From assembly GCF_900114845.1 (NCBI RefSeq), contig NZ_FOUK01000001.1, forward strand, positions 1,404,479-1,468,478: 64,000 nt of DNA, given 5' to 3'. Shown one piece after another: positions 10,475 to 20,339 of this stretch (its first letter is position 1; each line of letters opens with the position of its first letter). This DNA comes from Pimelobacter simplex (GTDB lineage Bacteria; Actinomycetota; Actinomycetes; Propionibacteriales; Nocardioidaceae). The position numbers were made by a program, and so were the translations under genes. Under the pieces are notes generated by a model, which saw nothing but the letters and a program-made list of their open reading frames with translations, ran no database searches and was not told the origin of the DNA.

Positions 10475-11194
10475 GTGAGTCGTCAGCAGCCCGAGCAGCA
10501 GGCACCGCCGGTCCAGAAGCTGCGGATCCGGTACGCCAAGCGCGGCCGGCTGCGCTTCACCAGCCACCGCGACGTGAGCCGCGCCATCGAGCGCGCCGTC
10601 GTCCGGGCCCGGATCCCGATGGCCTACTCGTCGGGCTTCCACCCGCACCCGCGGATCTCCTACGCCGGCGCCTCGCCGACCGGCGCGGCCAGCGAGTCGG
10701 AGTACGTCGAGCTCGGCCTCGCCGAGGTCCGCGACCCCGCCGAGATCGGCACCGCGCTCGACGCCGTCCTCCCCGACGGGCTCGACGTGGTCACCATCGT
10801 CGACGCCGCGGGCTCTTCCGCGGGCTCGCTCTCCGATCTGCTCACCGCCAGCCACTGGCTCCTCGACCTCGGCGCCGCTCCCGCGGACGAGGTCGGCGCC
10901 GCGGTCGACGCCTTCCTCGCGACCGACTCGGTGACCGTCGAGCGGATGACGAAGAAGGGCATGCGCAGCTTCGACTGCCGCGCTGCCGTCGTCCGGCTGG
11001 CGGTGGCCGAGAGCGGGCAGCTCGACCTGCTGCTCGAGCACACCGTGCCCGCCGTCCGGCCGGACGACGTGCTCACCGGACTGCGCGAGGTCGGCGGTCT
11101 CGCCGTCCCGGGGACGGTGCTGCTGACCCGGGTCGCCCAGGGCGTCCTGGACCGGGAGGCCGGCACCGTCGGCGACCCGCTGGCCGCCCGGTGA
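10475..11194 (+). CDS. DUF2344 / TIGR03936 radical SAM-linked protein
   Basis: 239 aa from GTG. The opening LRIRYAKRGRLRFTSHRD and the following SSGFHPHPRISYAG are hallmarks of DUF2344, the partner of TIGR03960 radical SAM proteins; in some bacteria the two are fused. Function is not known; RNA or ribosome-linked modification has been guessed from gene neighbourhoods. Here the partner (461-2413) is 8 kb away, with accessory genes between them. TAGGAT (10461-10466) precedes the GTG by 8 nt, suggesting a leaderless mRNA. RNase E/G follows, as is usual in actinobacteria. Confidence 0.88.
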   Translation: MSRQQPEQQAPPVQKLRIRYAKRGRLRFTSHRDVSRAIERAVVRARIPMAYSSGFHPHPRISYAGASPTGAASESEYVELGLAEVRDPAEIGTALDAVLPDGLDVVTIVDAAGSSAGSLSDLLTASHWLLDLGAAPADEVGAAVDAFLATDSVTVERMTKKGMRSFDCRAAVVRLAVAESGQLDLLLEHTVPAVRPDDVLTGLREVGGLAVPGTVLLTRVAQGVLDREAGTVGDPLAAR

Positions 11195-11495
11195 TGCCCG
11201 CGGCCTGAAGGCCGTGTGCGATACTCGCCACAGATCCACCCCCGTGCGCGTCCCACAGGACAGCGCGCGGTGCGATCTGACGACGTTCTCGCCGGACGGC
11301 AGGCAACTGACCGGTCGGCACGGTGGAGACGGTACGACCGCCCGACGCGACGCACCCCGCGACCGCGGCAGGCGAGCGGCCCGCCTCCAGTGACGCTCCG
11401 CGGAGGGTGTCGTCCCCCGAAGGCTTACGGTGCCGCGCGTTGCGCGAGCCCGATGACACCCCGGACGCGGAAGCGCCGGGTGGAGGAGTAGCGCA
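11195..11495 (+). promoter_or_regulatory. long non-coding leader of the RNase E/G gene
   Basis: No convincing gene is present in these 301 nt. A -10-like GATACT (11220-11225) near the start would give a leader of about 260 nt ending in a good Shine-Dalgarno (GGAGG, just before 11490). A short hairpin GGCCT-GA-AGGCC lies just upstream of the -10. RNase E genes in other bacteria have long leaders that the enzyme itself cleaves, so autoregulation is a reasonable inference, but no defined structure could be proved by eye. Confidence 0.45.
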
Positions 11496-14400
11496 ATGAC
11501 CGACGCGCCCACGGACACCCCGATCACCCCGATCACGCCGATCGCCGACGGCCCGGACACCCCGGACAGCCCCGCTCCCGCGGCTGAGAAGCCGGCGAAG
11601 GCAGCGAAGACGGCCAAGAAGGCCGCCGCGAAGAAGACGACGACCGCCGCGGCGAAGAAGACGGCCGCCGCGAAGAAGACCACGACCGCCGCAGCGAAGA
11701 AGACGGCCGCCGCGAAGAAGACCACGACCGCCGCGGCCAAGAAGACGGCCGCCGCGAAGAAGACCACGACCGCCGCGGCCAAGAAGACCGCTGCCGCGAA
11801 GAAGGCGACCACCGGCACCGCGGCGAAGAAGACGACCACCCGGTCCCGGGCGAAGAAGGTGGCCGAGGTCCCGGCCGAGGCCGTCGCCGAGCCGACCTCC
11901 GAGCAGCTGATGCTGACGCCGGAGGAGGAGACGCCCACGACCCCGCCCGCGCCCGCGCCGGAGCCGGAGCCGGAGGTCGCGGTCGTCGAGGAGCCCGAGC
12001 CCGAGGCCGAGGTCGAGGTCGAGGTCGAGGTTGCGCCCGAGGCCGAGGCCGAGCCTGAGGCCGAGGCCGCACCGGTCGAGCCCGAGCCCGAGCCCGAGCC
12101 TGAGCCCGAGAGCACCGACGAGTCCGACGACACCGAGGACTCCGAATCCGACTCCGACGGTGACGACGACGAGGACGACACCGCCACCGGAGCTCCCCGC
12201 CGCCGCCGTCGCCGGGGCGGTCGCCGCCGCCGGAAGCCGGCCGGCGCGAACGCCGACGACGACTCCGACAGCGCCGCCACCGACGCCGACACCGACGCCG
12301 AGGGCGAGGCCGACGCCGAGGGCGAGGCTGAGACCGACGCCCCGGCCCGCGCCAAGGGTCAGGGCCAGGGTCAGGGCAAGGGCCGCGGCAAGGGTCAGGG
12401 CCAGGGCCAGAACCAGGGCAAGGGCCGCGCCTCGTCGTCCGACAGCGACAACGAGACCGACAGCGACACCGACACCGACGCTGAGACCGACGGCGAGGGC
12501 GAGGGCGACTCCGAGAACGGCGCCCAGGGCGGCGGCTCGACGTCGTCGCGGCGCCGGCGCCGGCGCCGTCGTGCGGGGGAGTCCGGCTCCGACGGCGAGG
12601 GTGGCGACGACCCGGAGAACACGGTCACCCGGGTCCGCAAGCCGCGCTCGGCCGACGACGAGATCACGTCGATCTCCGGCTCCACCCGCCTGGAGGCGAA
12701 GAAGCAGCGCCGCCGCGAGGGCCGTGAGGCCGGCCGGCGCCGGGCGCCGATCGTGAGCGAGGCGGAGTTCCTCGCCCGGCGCGAGTCGGTGGAGCGCGTG
12801 ATGGCGATCCGCCAGCGCAAGGACCTCACCCAGATCGCCGTCCTCGAGGACAAGGTCCTCGTCGAGCACTACGTCGCCCGCGAGTCGCAGACCTCGCTCA
12901 TCGGGAACGTCTACCTGGGCCGCGTCCAGAACGTCCTGCCGTCGATGGAGGCCGCCTTCATCGACATCGGCAAGGGCCGCAACGCCGTCCTGTACGCCGG
13001 TGAGGTCAACTGGTCCGCGCTCGGCCACAAGGACGGCCAGCCGCGCAAGATCGAGTCGGTCCTGCAGTCCGGCCAGACGATCCTGGTCCAGGTCAGCAAG
13101 GACCCGATCGGGCACAAGGGCGCCCGGCTCACCAGCCAGATCAGCCTCGCGGGCCGGTTCCTGGTCTACGTCCCGGACGGGACGACGTCCGGGATCTCCC
13201 GCAAGCTCCCCGACACCGAGCGCGCGCGACTCAAGGCGCTGCTCAAGGAGATCGTCCCGGACACGGCCGGCGTCATCGTCCGGACCGCCGCCGAGGGTGC
13301 CTCCGAGGACGAGCTCACCCGCGACGTCGAGCGGCTCAAGGCGCGCTGGGAGGACATCGAGGCGCGCGTCGCCAAGGGCAACGCGCCGCAGCTCCTCTAC
13401 GGCGAGCCGGACCTGACCCTCAAGGTCGTCCGGGACCTCTTCACCGAGGACTTCGCCAAGCTCGTCGTCCAGGGCGACGACGCCTGGGACACCGTCAAGG
13501 AGTACGTCGACCACGTCGCCCCCGACCTCGCCGAGCGCCTGGAGCGCCACGAGGCCGGCGACGGCGCGCCGGACCTCTTCTCGACGTACCGGATCGACGA
13601 GCAGATCGCCAAGGGCCTCGACCGCAAGGTCTGGCTCCCGTCGGGTGGCTCGCTCATCATCGACCGGACCGAGGCGATGACGGTCGTCGACGTCAACACG
13701 GGCAAGTTCACCGGATCCGGGGGCAACCTCGAGGAGACGGTGACCAAGAACAACCTCGAGGCCGCCGAGGAGATCGTCCGCCAGCTCCGGCTGCGCGACA
13801 TCGGCGGCATCATCGTCGTCGACTTCATCGACATGGTGCTCGAGTCCAACCGCGACCTCGTGCTCCGCCGCCTGGTCGAGTGCCTGGGCCGCGACCGGAC
13901 CCGGCACCAGGTCGCCGAGGTCACCTCGCTTGGCCTGGTCCAGATGACCCGGAAGCGGATCGGCACCGGCCTGCTGGAGGCCTTCAGCGAGACCTGCTCG
14001 CACTGCCAGGGCCGCGGCCTGCTCGTGCACGACCTCCCGGTCGAGCCGAAGCGTGGCGGCGGTGGCGGCAACGGCGGTGGCGGCGGCAACGGTGGCGGCG
14101 GTGGCAACGGTGGCGGCGGCCAGGGCGGCGGCGACGGGGAGTCCTCGTCGCGCAGCAGCCGGCGCCGCAAGGGCCGCGGCCAGGGCAGCGCCGCGGCGGA
14201 GGCGCCGAAGGCGAGCGTCCCGTCGCCGAAGGACGTCGCCGCGATGGCCAAGCCGTCCGACGAGCAGCCGGCCGACGAGGCGCCCGAGGTCGAGACCCCC
14301 GAGGTCGAGGCCGCCCCGGCGCCGGAGCCGACCCCGGAGCCCACGCCCGAGCCCACGCCCGAGCCGGAGCCCGAGCCCACGCCGGAGCCCGAGCCCGAGC

Positions 14401-14603
14401 CGGCCCCGGAGCCGGTCGCCACGACCACCGTGGTGACCCGGACCCGCCGCCGGGCCGCCTCGCGTCCCGCCGGCCCGCCGGTCGCCGCCGAGCCGGCCCC
14501 GGAGCCCGAGCAGCCCGCAGAGCCCGAGCCGGAGCAGCCGGAGCAGCCCGAGCCCCACGTCGAGCACGTCCCGATCAAGAAGAAGGGCGCCCGCAAGCGC
14601 TAG
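11496..14603 (+). CDS. rne: ribonuclease E/G family endoribonuclease
   Basis: 1035 aa. The N-terminus (about 35-125) is a Lys/Ala/Thr array, followed by a long acidic Glu/Asp/Pro region with Arg and Lys-Gly-Gln islands (to about 400). The catalytic core starts near 430: an S1 domain (SLIGNVYLGRVQNVLPSM, about 468 on), the DNase I-like metal site VDVNTGKFTG (D732, N734) and downstream VDFIDM, and a Zn-link CSHC (C834, C837). The C-terminus is Gly/Asn-rich and then Pro-Glu repeats. It processes rRNA and decays mRNA from the cytoplasm, probably as a degradosome scaffold through the disordered tails. Strong Shine-Dalgarno. L21 and L27 follow. Confidence 0.96.
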   Translation: MTDAPTDTPITPITPIADGPDTPDSPAPAAEKPAKAAKTAKKAAAKKTTTAAAKKTAAAKKTTTAAAKKTAAAKKTTTAAAKKTAAAKKTTTAAAKKTAAAKKATTGTAAKKTTTRSRAKKVAEVPAEAVAEPTSEQLMLTPEEETPTTPPAPAPEPEPEVAVVEEPEPEAEVEVEVEVAPEAEAEPEAEAAPVEPEPEPEPEPESTDESDDTEDSESDSDGDDDEDDTATGAPRRRRRRGGRRRRKPAGANADDDSDSAATDADTDAEGEADAEGEAETDAPARAKGQGQGQGKGRGKGQGQGQNQGKGRASSSDSDNETDSDTDTDAETDGEGEGDSENGAQGGGSTSSRRRRRRRRAGESGSDGEGGDDPENTVTRVRKPRSADDEITSISGSTRLEAKKQRRREGREAGRRRAPIVSEAEFLARRESVERVMAIRQRKDLTQIAVLEDKVLVEHYVARESQTSLIGNVYLGRVQNVLPSMEAAFIDIGKGRNAVLYAGEVNWSALGHKDGQPRKIESVLQSGQTILVQVSKDPIGHKGARLTSQISLAGRFLVYVPDGTTSGISRKLPDTERARLKALLKEIVPDTAGVIVRTAAEGASEDELTRDVERLKARWEDIEARVAKGNAPQLLYGEPDLTLKVVRDLFTEDFAKLVVQGDDAWDTVKEYVDHVAPDLAERLERHEAGDGAPDLFSTYRIDEQIAKGLDRKVWLPSGGSLIIDRTEAMTVVDVNTGKFTGSGGNLEETVTKNNLEAAEEIVRQLRLRDIGGIIVVDFIDMVLESNRDLVLRRLVECLGRDRTRHQVAEVTSLGLVQMTRKRIGTGLLEAFSETCSHCQGRGLLVHDLPVEPKRGGGGGNGGGGGNGGGGGNGGGGQGGGDGESSSRSSRRRKGRGQGSAAAEAPKASVPSPKDVAAMAKPSDEQPADEAPEVETPEVEAAPAPEPTPEPTPEPTPEPEPEPTPEPEPEPAPEPVATTTVVTRTRRRAASRPAGPPVAAEPAPEPEQPAEPEPEQPEQPEPHVEHVPIKKKGARKR
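11616..11825 (+). repeat. 42-bp tandem repeat coding for Lys/Ala/Thr array in RNase E
   Basis: About five units of 14 codons (KKTAAAKKTTTAAA with minor changes) cover residues 41-110 of the RNase E/G protein. The DNA units are nearly identical, so copy number can change by slippage. The array resembles the AK-rich tails of mycobacterial HupB and eukaryotic H1, suggesting nucleic-acid or polyphosphate binding. Confidence 0.8.
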
Positions 14604-14642
14604 CCCGGGCCCCAGCCCGGGCCCGGTGCCGGGAGCCGCGTT

Positions 14643-14671
14643 TTGGCGGATCCCGGCCCGGCCCGTAACAT
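14643..14671 (+). promoter_or_regulatory. promoter of the rplU-rpmA operon
   Basis: TTGGCG (14643-14648), a 17-nt spacer and TAACAT (14666-14671) form the best sigma-70-type promoter seen in the window. Transcription from about 14678 would give a leader of about 115 nt before rplU, long enough for a ribosomal-protein leader structure, though none was recognised. GC-rich dyads (14605-14640) just upstream may end the RNase E mRNA. Confidence 0.65.
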
Positions 14672-14792
14672 TGTTCGTCGGTGCGCCGCCGAGGCGTTCC
14701 GTTCTGCTGGCACCCGGCATCTCGCGACGTGAGCTCGCGACGAGGGATCCGCAGTGTGCCGTAGACCTAGACGTTGAACCAGAAGGAGCCCG

Positions 14793-15098
14793 GTGGTGTA
14801 CGCGATCGTGCGCGCAGGATCGAAGCAGGAGAAGGTCGCTGTCGGCGACGTCATCGAGATCGACAAGATCTCCACGCCCGCCGGTGAGACCCTGACCCTT
14901 CCGGTCGTCCTCGCTGTCGACGGCGACCAGGTGACCAGCACCGGTCTGGACAAGGCCGCCGTGACGGTCGAGGTCCTCGGCGCCACCAAGGGCCCGAAGA
15001 TCGTCATCCAGAAGTACAAGAACAAGACCGGCTACAAGAAGCGCCAGGGTCACCGCCAGAAGTACACCCAGGTCAAGGTCACCGACATCTCGCTCTGA
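14793..15098 (+). CDS. rplU: 50S ribosomal protein L21
   Basis: 101 aa from GTG, with AAGGAG about 5 nt upstream. [19 protein letters not shown] and the C-terminal [20 protein letters not shown] are the conserved ends of L21, which binds 23S rRNA in the large subunit. The gene is followed 38 bp later by rpmA (L27), the standard bacterial pair. The adjacent GTG at 14796 is an equally possible start. Confidence 0.98.
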   Translation: MVYAIVRAGSKQEKVAVGDVIEIDKISTPAGETLTLPVVLAVDGDQVTSTGLDKAAVTVEVLGATKGPKIVIQKYKNKTGYKKRQGHRQKYTQVKVTDISL

Positions 15099-15136
15099 GT
15101 CCGACCGACTCGGCACCATCTCCGAAGGACTGAAAC

Positions 15137-15391
15137 ATGGCACACAAGAAGGGCGCGGCGTCCACCAAGAACGGCCGCGACTCCAACGCCCAGCGCCTCG
15201 GCGTGAAGCGCTTCGGCGGCCAGGTCGTCAACGCCGGCGAGATCATCGTCCGCCAGCGGGGCACCCACTTCCACCCGGGCTCCGGCGTCGGCCGTGGCGG
15301 CGACGACACGCTGTTCGCGCTGATCCCCGGTGCGGTGGAGTTCGGCAAGAAGCGCGGCCGCAAGGTCGTCAACATCGTCCCGGGTGAGTGA
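15137..15391 (+). CDS. rpmA: 50S ribosomal protein L27
   Basis: 84 aa. The opening [19 protein letters not shown] and GVKRFGGQ, with the internal [21 protein letters not shown] split by a loop, are diagnostic of L27, whose N-terminus reaches the peptidyl-transferase centre. There is no extra N-terminal peptide of the kind cleaved by Prp in Firmicutes. It is co-transcribed with rplU, and a strong hairpin follows. Confidence 0.98.
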   Translation: MAHKKGAASTKNGRDSNAQRLGVKRFGGQVVNAGEIIVRQRGTHFHPGSGVGRGGDDTLFALIPGAVEFGKKRGRKVVNIVPGE

Positions 15392-15417
15392 GCGACGCTC
15401 ACTCTGACCTGAGGCTT

Positions 15418-15449
15418 CGAAGGGCGTCCCGGTTCCGGGACGCCCTTCG
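15418..15449 (+). terminator. perfect 15-bp hairpin after rpmA
   Basis: Arms 15418-15432 and 15435-15449 are perfectly complementary with a 2-nt loop (arm CGAAGGGCGTCCCGG). A weak T-rich run (ccatttct) follows. It ends or attenuates the ribosomal-protein mRNA before obgE, whose start is 28 bp downstream. Confidence 0.8.
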
Positions 15450-15476
15450 TCCATTTCTACTGAAAGACTGAATCCC

Positions 15477-17036
15477 ATGGCCGTCCCCACCTTCGTCGAC
15501 CGCGTGGTCCTGTCCGTGTCCGCCGGTCGCGGCGGCAACGGCGTCGCGTCGGTCCACCGCGAGAAGTTCAAGCCGCTCGGTGGTCCCGACGGCGGCAACG
15601 GCGGGCCGGGTGGGTCGATCGTGCTGCGGGTCGACCCCGACGTGACGACGCTGCTGGAGTACCACCACAGCCCCCAGCGCAAGGCCGAGCACGGCGGCCA
15701 CGGTGCCGGCGACCGGCGCAACGGCGCGCATGGCGCCGACCTGGTGCTGCCGGTCCCGGCCGGCACGGTGGTCAAGCACCGCAACGGCGAGGTGATCGCG
15801 GACCTGGTGGGTCCGGGCACCGAGCTGGTCGTCGCCCAGGGTGGGCGCGGTGGGCTCGGCAACGCCTCGCTGGCGTCGAAGTCGCGCAAGGCGCCGGGCT
15901 TCGCGCTGCTGGGCGAGCCGGGCGACGAGCTCGAGGTCGTCCTCGAGCTCAAGGTCGTGGCGGACGTCGGTCTGGTCGGCTTCCCGAGCGCCGGCAAGTC
16001 CAGCCTGATCGCGTCGATCTCGCGGGCCCGGCCCAAGATCGCCGACTACCCCTTCACCACGCTGGTCCCGAACCTGGGCGTGGTCACCGCCGGCGAGACC
16101 GTCTTCACCGTCGCCGACGTCCCCGGCCTTATCGAGGGTGCGGCCGAGGGCCGCGGCCTGGGCCACGACTTCCTGCGCCACATCGAGCGCTGCGCGGCGC
16201 TGGTCCACGTCCTCGACACGGCCACGCTCGAGCCGGGCCGCAACCCGGTCGACGACCTCGACGTGATCGAGGACGAGCTGCGCCGGTACGGCGGTCTCGA
16301 CGACCGTCCGCGCCTGGTGGCCCTCAACAAGGTCGACGTCCCCGACGGTCGCGGCATCGCCGAGCTGGTCGTCGAGGAGCTGCGCGAGCGCGGCCTGCAG
16401 GTCTTCGAGATCTCCGCGGTCTCCGGCGAGGGCACCCGTGAGCTCATCTACGCGATGGCCGAGATCGTCAACGAGGCCCGGCGCGCCCAGGCGGCCGAGA
16501 TCCCGGCCCGGATCGTCGTGCGGCCCAAGGCCGTCGACGACGACGGCTTCACCATCAAGCGGACCGGTGCCGGCTGGCGGGTGCGGGGCACCAAGCCCGA
16601 GCGCTGGGTGCGCCAGACCGACTTCAGCAACGACGAGGCCGTGGGCTACCTCGCCGACCGGCTCAACCGGCTCGGCGTCGAGGCCAAGCTGCTGAGCCTG
16701 GGTGCCGAGGAGGGCGACGCCGTCCTGATCGGGCCCACCGACAACTCGGTGGTCTTCGACTTCAAGCCGGGCATCGACGCGGGCGCCGAGAACCTGTCGC
16801 GCCGCGGCGAGGACGACCGCTTCCACCCGGAGCGCCCGGCCGCGGCGCGCCGGCGCGAGATCCAGGAGCACCTGCCCGAGCGGGGCGAGAACGAGACCCG
16901 CGCCGACGTCGCCCGCCGCATCGACCAGCCCGAGGTGTACGGGCCCACGTCCTACGAGATCGGCTCCGAGCAGGACCCCGACCTCAAGCCGGCGACCCCC
17001 GACGACGACTGGCTCGAGGACGACCCCGGTGAGTGA
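15477..17036 (+). CDS. obgE: GTPase ObgE/CgtA
   Basis: 519 aa. The Gly-rich Obg fold is at the N-terminus ([17 protein letters not shown]), the G domain holds Walker [11 protein letters not shown] (about 168-177), switch [11 protein letters not shown] and NKVD, and an OCT domain follows (about 345-430; GAGWRVRG). The last about 80 residues are an acidic/basic tail common in actinobacteria. It is an essential GTPase that binds the large ribosomal subunit and ties growth to (p)ppGpp. Its stop overlaps the proB start. Confidence 0.97.
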   Translation: MAVPTFVDRVVLSVSAGRGGNGVASVHREKFKPLGGPDGGNGGPGGSIVLRVDPDVTTLLEYHHSPQRKAEHGGHGAGDRRNGAHGADLVLPVPAGTVVKHRNGEVIADLVGPGTELVVAQGGRGGLGNASLASKSRKAPGFALLGEPGDELEVVLELKVVADVGLVGFPSAGKSSLIASISRARPKIADYPFTTLVPNLGVVTAGETVFTVADVPGLIEGAAEGRGLGHDFLRHIERCAALVHVLDTATLEPGRNPVDDLDVIEDELRRYGGLDDRPRLVALNKVDVPDGRGIAELVVEELRERGLQVFEISAVSGEGTRELIYAMAEIVNEARRAQAAEIPARIVVRPKAVDDDGFTIKRTGAGWRVRGTKPERWVRQTDFSNDEAVGYLADRLNRLGVEAKLLSLGAEEGDAVLIGPTDNSVVFDFKPGIDAGAENLSRRGEDDRFHPERPAAARRREIQEHLPERGENETRADVARRIDQPEVYGPTSYEIGSEQDPDLKPATPDDDWLEDDPGE

Positions 17037-18144
17037 GCGGGAGGCCGTCACGGCCGCCCGCCGGATCGTCGTCAAGGTCGGCTCATCGTCCCTGACGACG
17101 GCGACCGGGGGGATCGACCCCGCCCGGATGAGCGACCTGGTCGACGTCCTGGCCGCGGCCCGCGCCCGGGGCGCCGAGGTCGTGCTCGTCTCGTCGGGGG
17201 CGATCGCGGCCGGCCTGGCCCCGCTCGGCCTCAAGCGCCGTCCGCGCGGGCTCGCGGCCCAGCAGGCCGCGGCCAGCGTGGGCCAGGGCCTGCTCGTCCA
17301 CCGCTACACCGAGGAGCTCGCCCGGCACGGCCTCATCGCCGGGCAGGTGCTGCTCACCCTCGACGACGTCACCCGGCGCTCGCACTACCGCAATGCCCAC
17401 CAGACGTTCGCCCAGCTGCTCGAGCTCGGCGTCATCCCGATCGTCAACGAGAACGACACGGTCGCCACCACCGAGATCCGCTTCGGTGACAACGACCGGC
17501 TCGCGGCGCTCGTCGCGCACCTGGTCCATGCCGACCTGCTGGTGCTGCTCTCCGACGTCGACGGCCTGTACGACGGCCCGCCGAGCCGCCCCGGTGCCCG
17601 GCTGATCGCCGACGTGCGCACCGGCGCCGACCTCGCCGACGTCGTCGTCGGCTCCGTCGGGTCGGCCGGCGTCGGCACCGGCGGCATGGTGACCAAGGTC
17701 GAGGCGGCCTCGATCGCCACCGGGTCGGGCATCCCCGTCGTCCTCACCTCGGCCGACCGGGCCGGCGCGGCGCTGGCCGGCGAGCCGGTCGGCACGCTCT
17801 TCCACGCCACCGGCAAGCGCAGGCCCACCCGGCTGCTGTGGCTGCGCCACGCCACCGAGGCGAAGGGCGCGCTGCTGCTCGACGCGGGCGCGGTGCGGGC
17901 GGTCGTCGAGCGGCGCGCCTCGCTCCTCGCGGCGGGCGTGACCGGCGTCCAGGGCGACTTCTCGGCCGGTGACCCGGTCGACCTGCTCGACCCCGAGGGC
18001 GCCGTCGTGGGCCGCGGCCTGGTGAACTTCGACGCCGCCGAGGTGCCGAACCTGCTGGGCCGCTCCTCGCGCGAGCTCAAGCGCGAGCTCGGCGCGGCCT
18101 ACGAGCGCGAGGTCATCCACCGCGACGACCTCGTCGTGCTCTGA
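17029..18144 (+). CDS. proB: glutamate 5-kinase
   Basis: 371 aa from GTG, overlapping obgE by 8 bp. The amino-acid kinase fold is visible: [43 protein letters not shown] and [10 protein letters not shown]. The C-terminal 90 residues are a PUA domain ([14 protein letters not shown]). It phosphorylates L-glutamate in the first step of proline synthesis and is normally feedback inhibited by proline. Its partner proA is not in the window. Confidence 0.97.
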   Translation: MSEREAVTAARRIVVKVGSSSLTTATGGIDPARMSDLVDVLAAARARGAEVVLVSSGAIAAGLAPLGLKRRPRGLAAQQAAASVGQGLLVHRYTEELARHGLIAGQVLLTLDDVTRRSHYRNAHQTFAQLLELGVIPIVNENDTVATTEIRFGDNDRLAALVAHLVHADLLVLLSDVDGLYDGPPSRPGARLIADVRTGADLADVVVGSVGSAGVGTGGMVTKVEAASIATGSGIPVVLTSADRAGAALAGEPVGTLFHATGKRRPTRLLWLRHATEAKGALLLDAGAVRAVVERRASLLAAGVTGVQGDFSAGDPVDLLDPEGAVVGRGLVNFDAAEVPNLLGRSSRELKRELGAAYEREVIHRDDLVVL

Positions 18145-18168
18145 GCGGCCGCAGCCGCAGCCGAAGCC

Positions 18169-19059
18169 TCAGTCGCCGACCGCGTCGATCCCGCGCTGCA
18201 CGATGAGCGGGTCGGGCTGCCCGACGACCTCGTGGTCCTTGCCGTCGTACTCGAAGCGGGCGAGGAAGTGGCGCATGGCGTTGATCCGGGCGCGCTTCTT
18301 GTCGTTGGACTTGATGGTCGTCCAGGGGACGACGTCGGTGTCGGTGCGCCGGATCATCGCCTCCTTCGCCTCGGTGTAGGCGGACCAGCGGTCCAGGGAC
18401 TCGAGGTCCATGGGGGAGAGCTTCCACTGCCGGACCGGGTCGACCTGGCGGATGATGAACCGGGTGCGCTGCTCGGAGCGGGTCACCGAGAACCAGAACT
18501 TCGTGAGCGTGATCCCCGACTCGACGAGCATCTCCTCGAAGTAGGGGACGTGGCGGATGAACGTGTCGTACTCGTCGTCCGAGCAGAAGCCCATCACCCG
18601 CTCGACGACGGCGCGGTTGTACCAGCTGCGGTCGAACAGGGCCATCTCGCCGGCGGTGGGCAGGTGCTGCACGTAGCGCTGGAAGTACCACTGGCCGAGC
18701 TCGCGGTCGCTGGGCTTGGTGAGCGCGACGACGCGGGCGTGGCGCGGGTTGAGGTGCTCCATGAACCTCTTGATCGTGCCGCCCTTGCCGGCCGCGTCGC
18801 GCCCCTCGAAGACGAGGACGTGCTGGCTGCCGGTGGCCTTCGCCCAGGCCTGGAACTTGAGGAGCTCGACCTGCAGGAGGTACTTCTGCTCGTCGTACTC
18901 CTCGCGCGCCAGGCGCTCGGCATAGGGGTAGTTCTCGCGCCAGGTGTCGACCGCGCGGCCGTGCGGGTCGATGAGCACCGGGTCGTCGTCGTGGTCGTCG
19001 CCGATGGTGTGGCCGTCGATCCCGAGGCGGTCGATGTAGGCGCGGACGTCGTGCAGCAT
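18169..19059 (-). CDS. ppk2: polyphosphate kinase 2 family protein
   Basis: 296 aa. Walker A EGRDAAGKGGTIKRF, the lid region MEHLNPRHARVVALTKPSD, Walker B-like FDRSWYNRAVVERVMGF and the C-terminal SNDKKRARINAMRHFL define PPK2, which moves phosphate between polyphosphate and nucleoside phosphates. An N-terminal extension of about 60 residues (acidic Asp run HTIGDDHDDDP) is common in PPK2 class I. A minus-strand TAGCCT (complement of 19066-19071) lies 6 nt before the ATG, so the start is probably leaderless. Convergent with proB. Confidence 0.95.
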   Translation of the reverse strand: MLHDVRAYIDRLGIDGHTIGDDHDDDPVLIDPHGRAVDTWRENYPYAERLAREEYDEQKYLLQVELLKFQAWAKATGSQHVLVFEGRDAAGKGGTIKRFMEHLNPRHARVVALTKPSDRELGQWYFQRYVQHLPTAGEMALFDRSWYNRAVVERVMGFCSDDEYDTFIRHVPYFEEMLVESGITLTKFWFSVTRSEQRTRFIIRQVDPVRQWKLSPMDLESLDRWSAYTEAKEAMIRRTDTDVVPWTTIKSNDKKRARINAMRHFLARFEYDGKDHEVVGQPDPLIVQRGIDAVGD

Positions 19060-19154
19060 GCGGGGAGGCTAGGGGGCCGGCATGAACGCCCGGTGTCCGT
19101 CAGGGAACGGCGGTTGGTGGCCGCTCCCGGGTGCGCCGTAATCTTGGAGGCGCC

Positions 19155-20330
19155 ATGAACGACGCTCGCACGGTCTACCTCGACCACGCCGCGACGACGC
19201 CGATGACCGACGTCGCCGTCGAGGCGATGACGGCCCACCTGCGTGAGGTCGGCAACGCCAGCTCGCTGCACGCCTCCGGGCGCCGCGCGCGGCGGGTGAT
19301 CGAGGAGTCCCGCGAGACCGTCGCCCAGGCGCTCGGCTGCCGGCCCGGCGAGGTGGTCTTCACCTCCGGCGGCACCGAGGCCGACAACCTGGCCGTCAAG
19401 GGGCTCTTCTGGTCCCGGCGAGACGGCGACCCGCGGCGCACCCGGGTGCTGTCGACGGCCGTCGAGCACCACGCCGTCCTCGACCCGCTCGAGTGGCTGG
19501 CCGAGCACGAGGGGGCCGAGGTCGAGATGCTCCCCGTCGACCACGACGGCCGGCTGCGCGTCGACGCGCTGCGCGCCGCCGTCGAGCGCGACCCCGCGTC
19601 GGTCGCGCTGATCACGGTGATGTGGGCCAACAACGAGGTCGGCACGCTCCAGCCGATCGACGAGGTCGTCGCGATCGCGGCCGAGCACGGCATCCCGGTG
19701 CACACCGACGCGGTGCAGGCGGTCGGTGCGACCCCGGTCGACTTCGCGGCCTCGGGGGTCGACGCGCTCTCGCTGTCGGGGCACAAGGTCGGCGGTCCGC
19801 AGGGCGTCGGCGCGCTCGTCGTCCGGCGCGAGGTCGAGCTGACGCCCCAGCTGCACGGCGGCGGGCAGGAGCGCGACGTGCGCAGCGGCACGCTCGACGT
19901 CCCGGCGATCGCCGGCTTCGCGGCCGCCGTCGAGCTCGCGGTCAAGCAGCAGGCCGACCACGCGGCGCGGCTCGCCGGGCTGCGCGACGAGCTCGTGGCC
20001 GCTGTCCGCCGGGCGGTGCCCGACGCCGTTCTCAACGGCGACCCCGTCGACCGGCTGCCCGGCAACGTCCACCTGAGCTTCCCGGGCTGCGAGGGCGACT
20101 CGCTGCTCATGCTCCTCGACGCCCGCGGCATCGAGTGCTCGACCGGCTCGGCCTGCTCCGCGGGCGTGCCCCAGCCCTCGCACGTGCTGCTCGGCATGGG
20201 CCGCTCCAGCGACGAGGCACGCAGCTCGCTGCGGTTCAGCCTGGGCCACACCAGCACGGCCGCCGACGTCGCGGCCGTCGCCGAGGCGATCGGCCCGTGC
20301 GTCGAGCGCGCGCGTGCGGCCCATGTCTGA
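19155..20330 (+). CDS. iscS: cysteine desulfurase, IscS/NifS family
   Basis: 391 aa. PLP-binding signature [12 protein letters not shown] (K211), substrate-binding [10 protein letters not shown] at the start, SGGTEADN, and the catalytic cysteine loop [10 protein letters not shown] (C334). It removes sulfur from cysteine as an enzyme persulfide. The next gene is the tRNA thiolase MnmA, so its likely job is to supply sulfur for s2U34 in tRNA, as well as for Fe-S clusters. TAATCT (19139-19144) and GGAGG precede the ATG. The gene order matches Mycobacterium (iscS, mnmA, MetE-like, ligA, gatCAB). Confidence 0.95.
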   Translation: MNDARTVYLDHAATTPMTDVAVEAMTAHLREVGNASSLHASGRRARRVIEESRETVAQALGCRPGEVVFTSGGTEADNLAVKGLFWSRRDGDPRRTRVLSTAVEHHAVLDPLEWLAEHEGAEVEMLPVDHDGRLRVDALRAAVERDPASVALITVMWANNEVGTLQPIDEVVAIAAEHGIPVHTDAVQAVGATPVDFAASGVDALSLSGHKVGGPQGVGALVVRREVELTPQLHGGGQERDVRSGTLDVPAIAGFAAAVELAVKQQADHAARLAGLRDELVAAVRRAVPDAVLNGDPVDRLPGNVHLSFPGCEGDSLLMLLDARGIECSTGSACSAGVPQPSHVLLGMGRSSDEARSSLRFSLGHTSTAADVAAVAEAIGPCVERARAAHV

Positions 20331-20339
20331 GGTGACCGG

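Noticed and set aside
11616..11825. Regular 42-bp repeats taken for a CRISPR array
   Set aside because: The repeats are contiguous without spacers and are in frame inside a Lys/Ala protein region.
14605..14640. GC-rich dyads after the RNase E gene as a strong terminator
   Set aside because: Several weak overlapping pairings but no dominant stem with a T-run; kept only as a note in the rplU promoter entry.
11073..15143. A very long open frame on the minus strand (about 1350 codons) across RNase E, L21 and L27
   Set aside because: High GC at third positions of real plus-strand genes opens antisense frames. The predicted protein is low-complexity Gly/Leu/Arg/Asp-rich and overlaps strongly supported genes.
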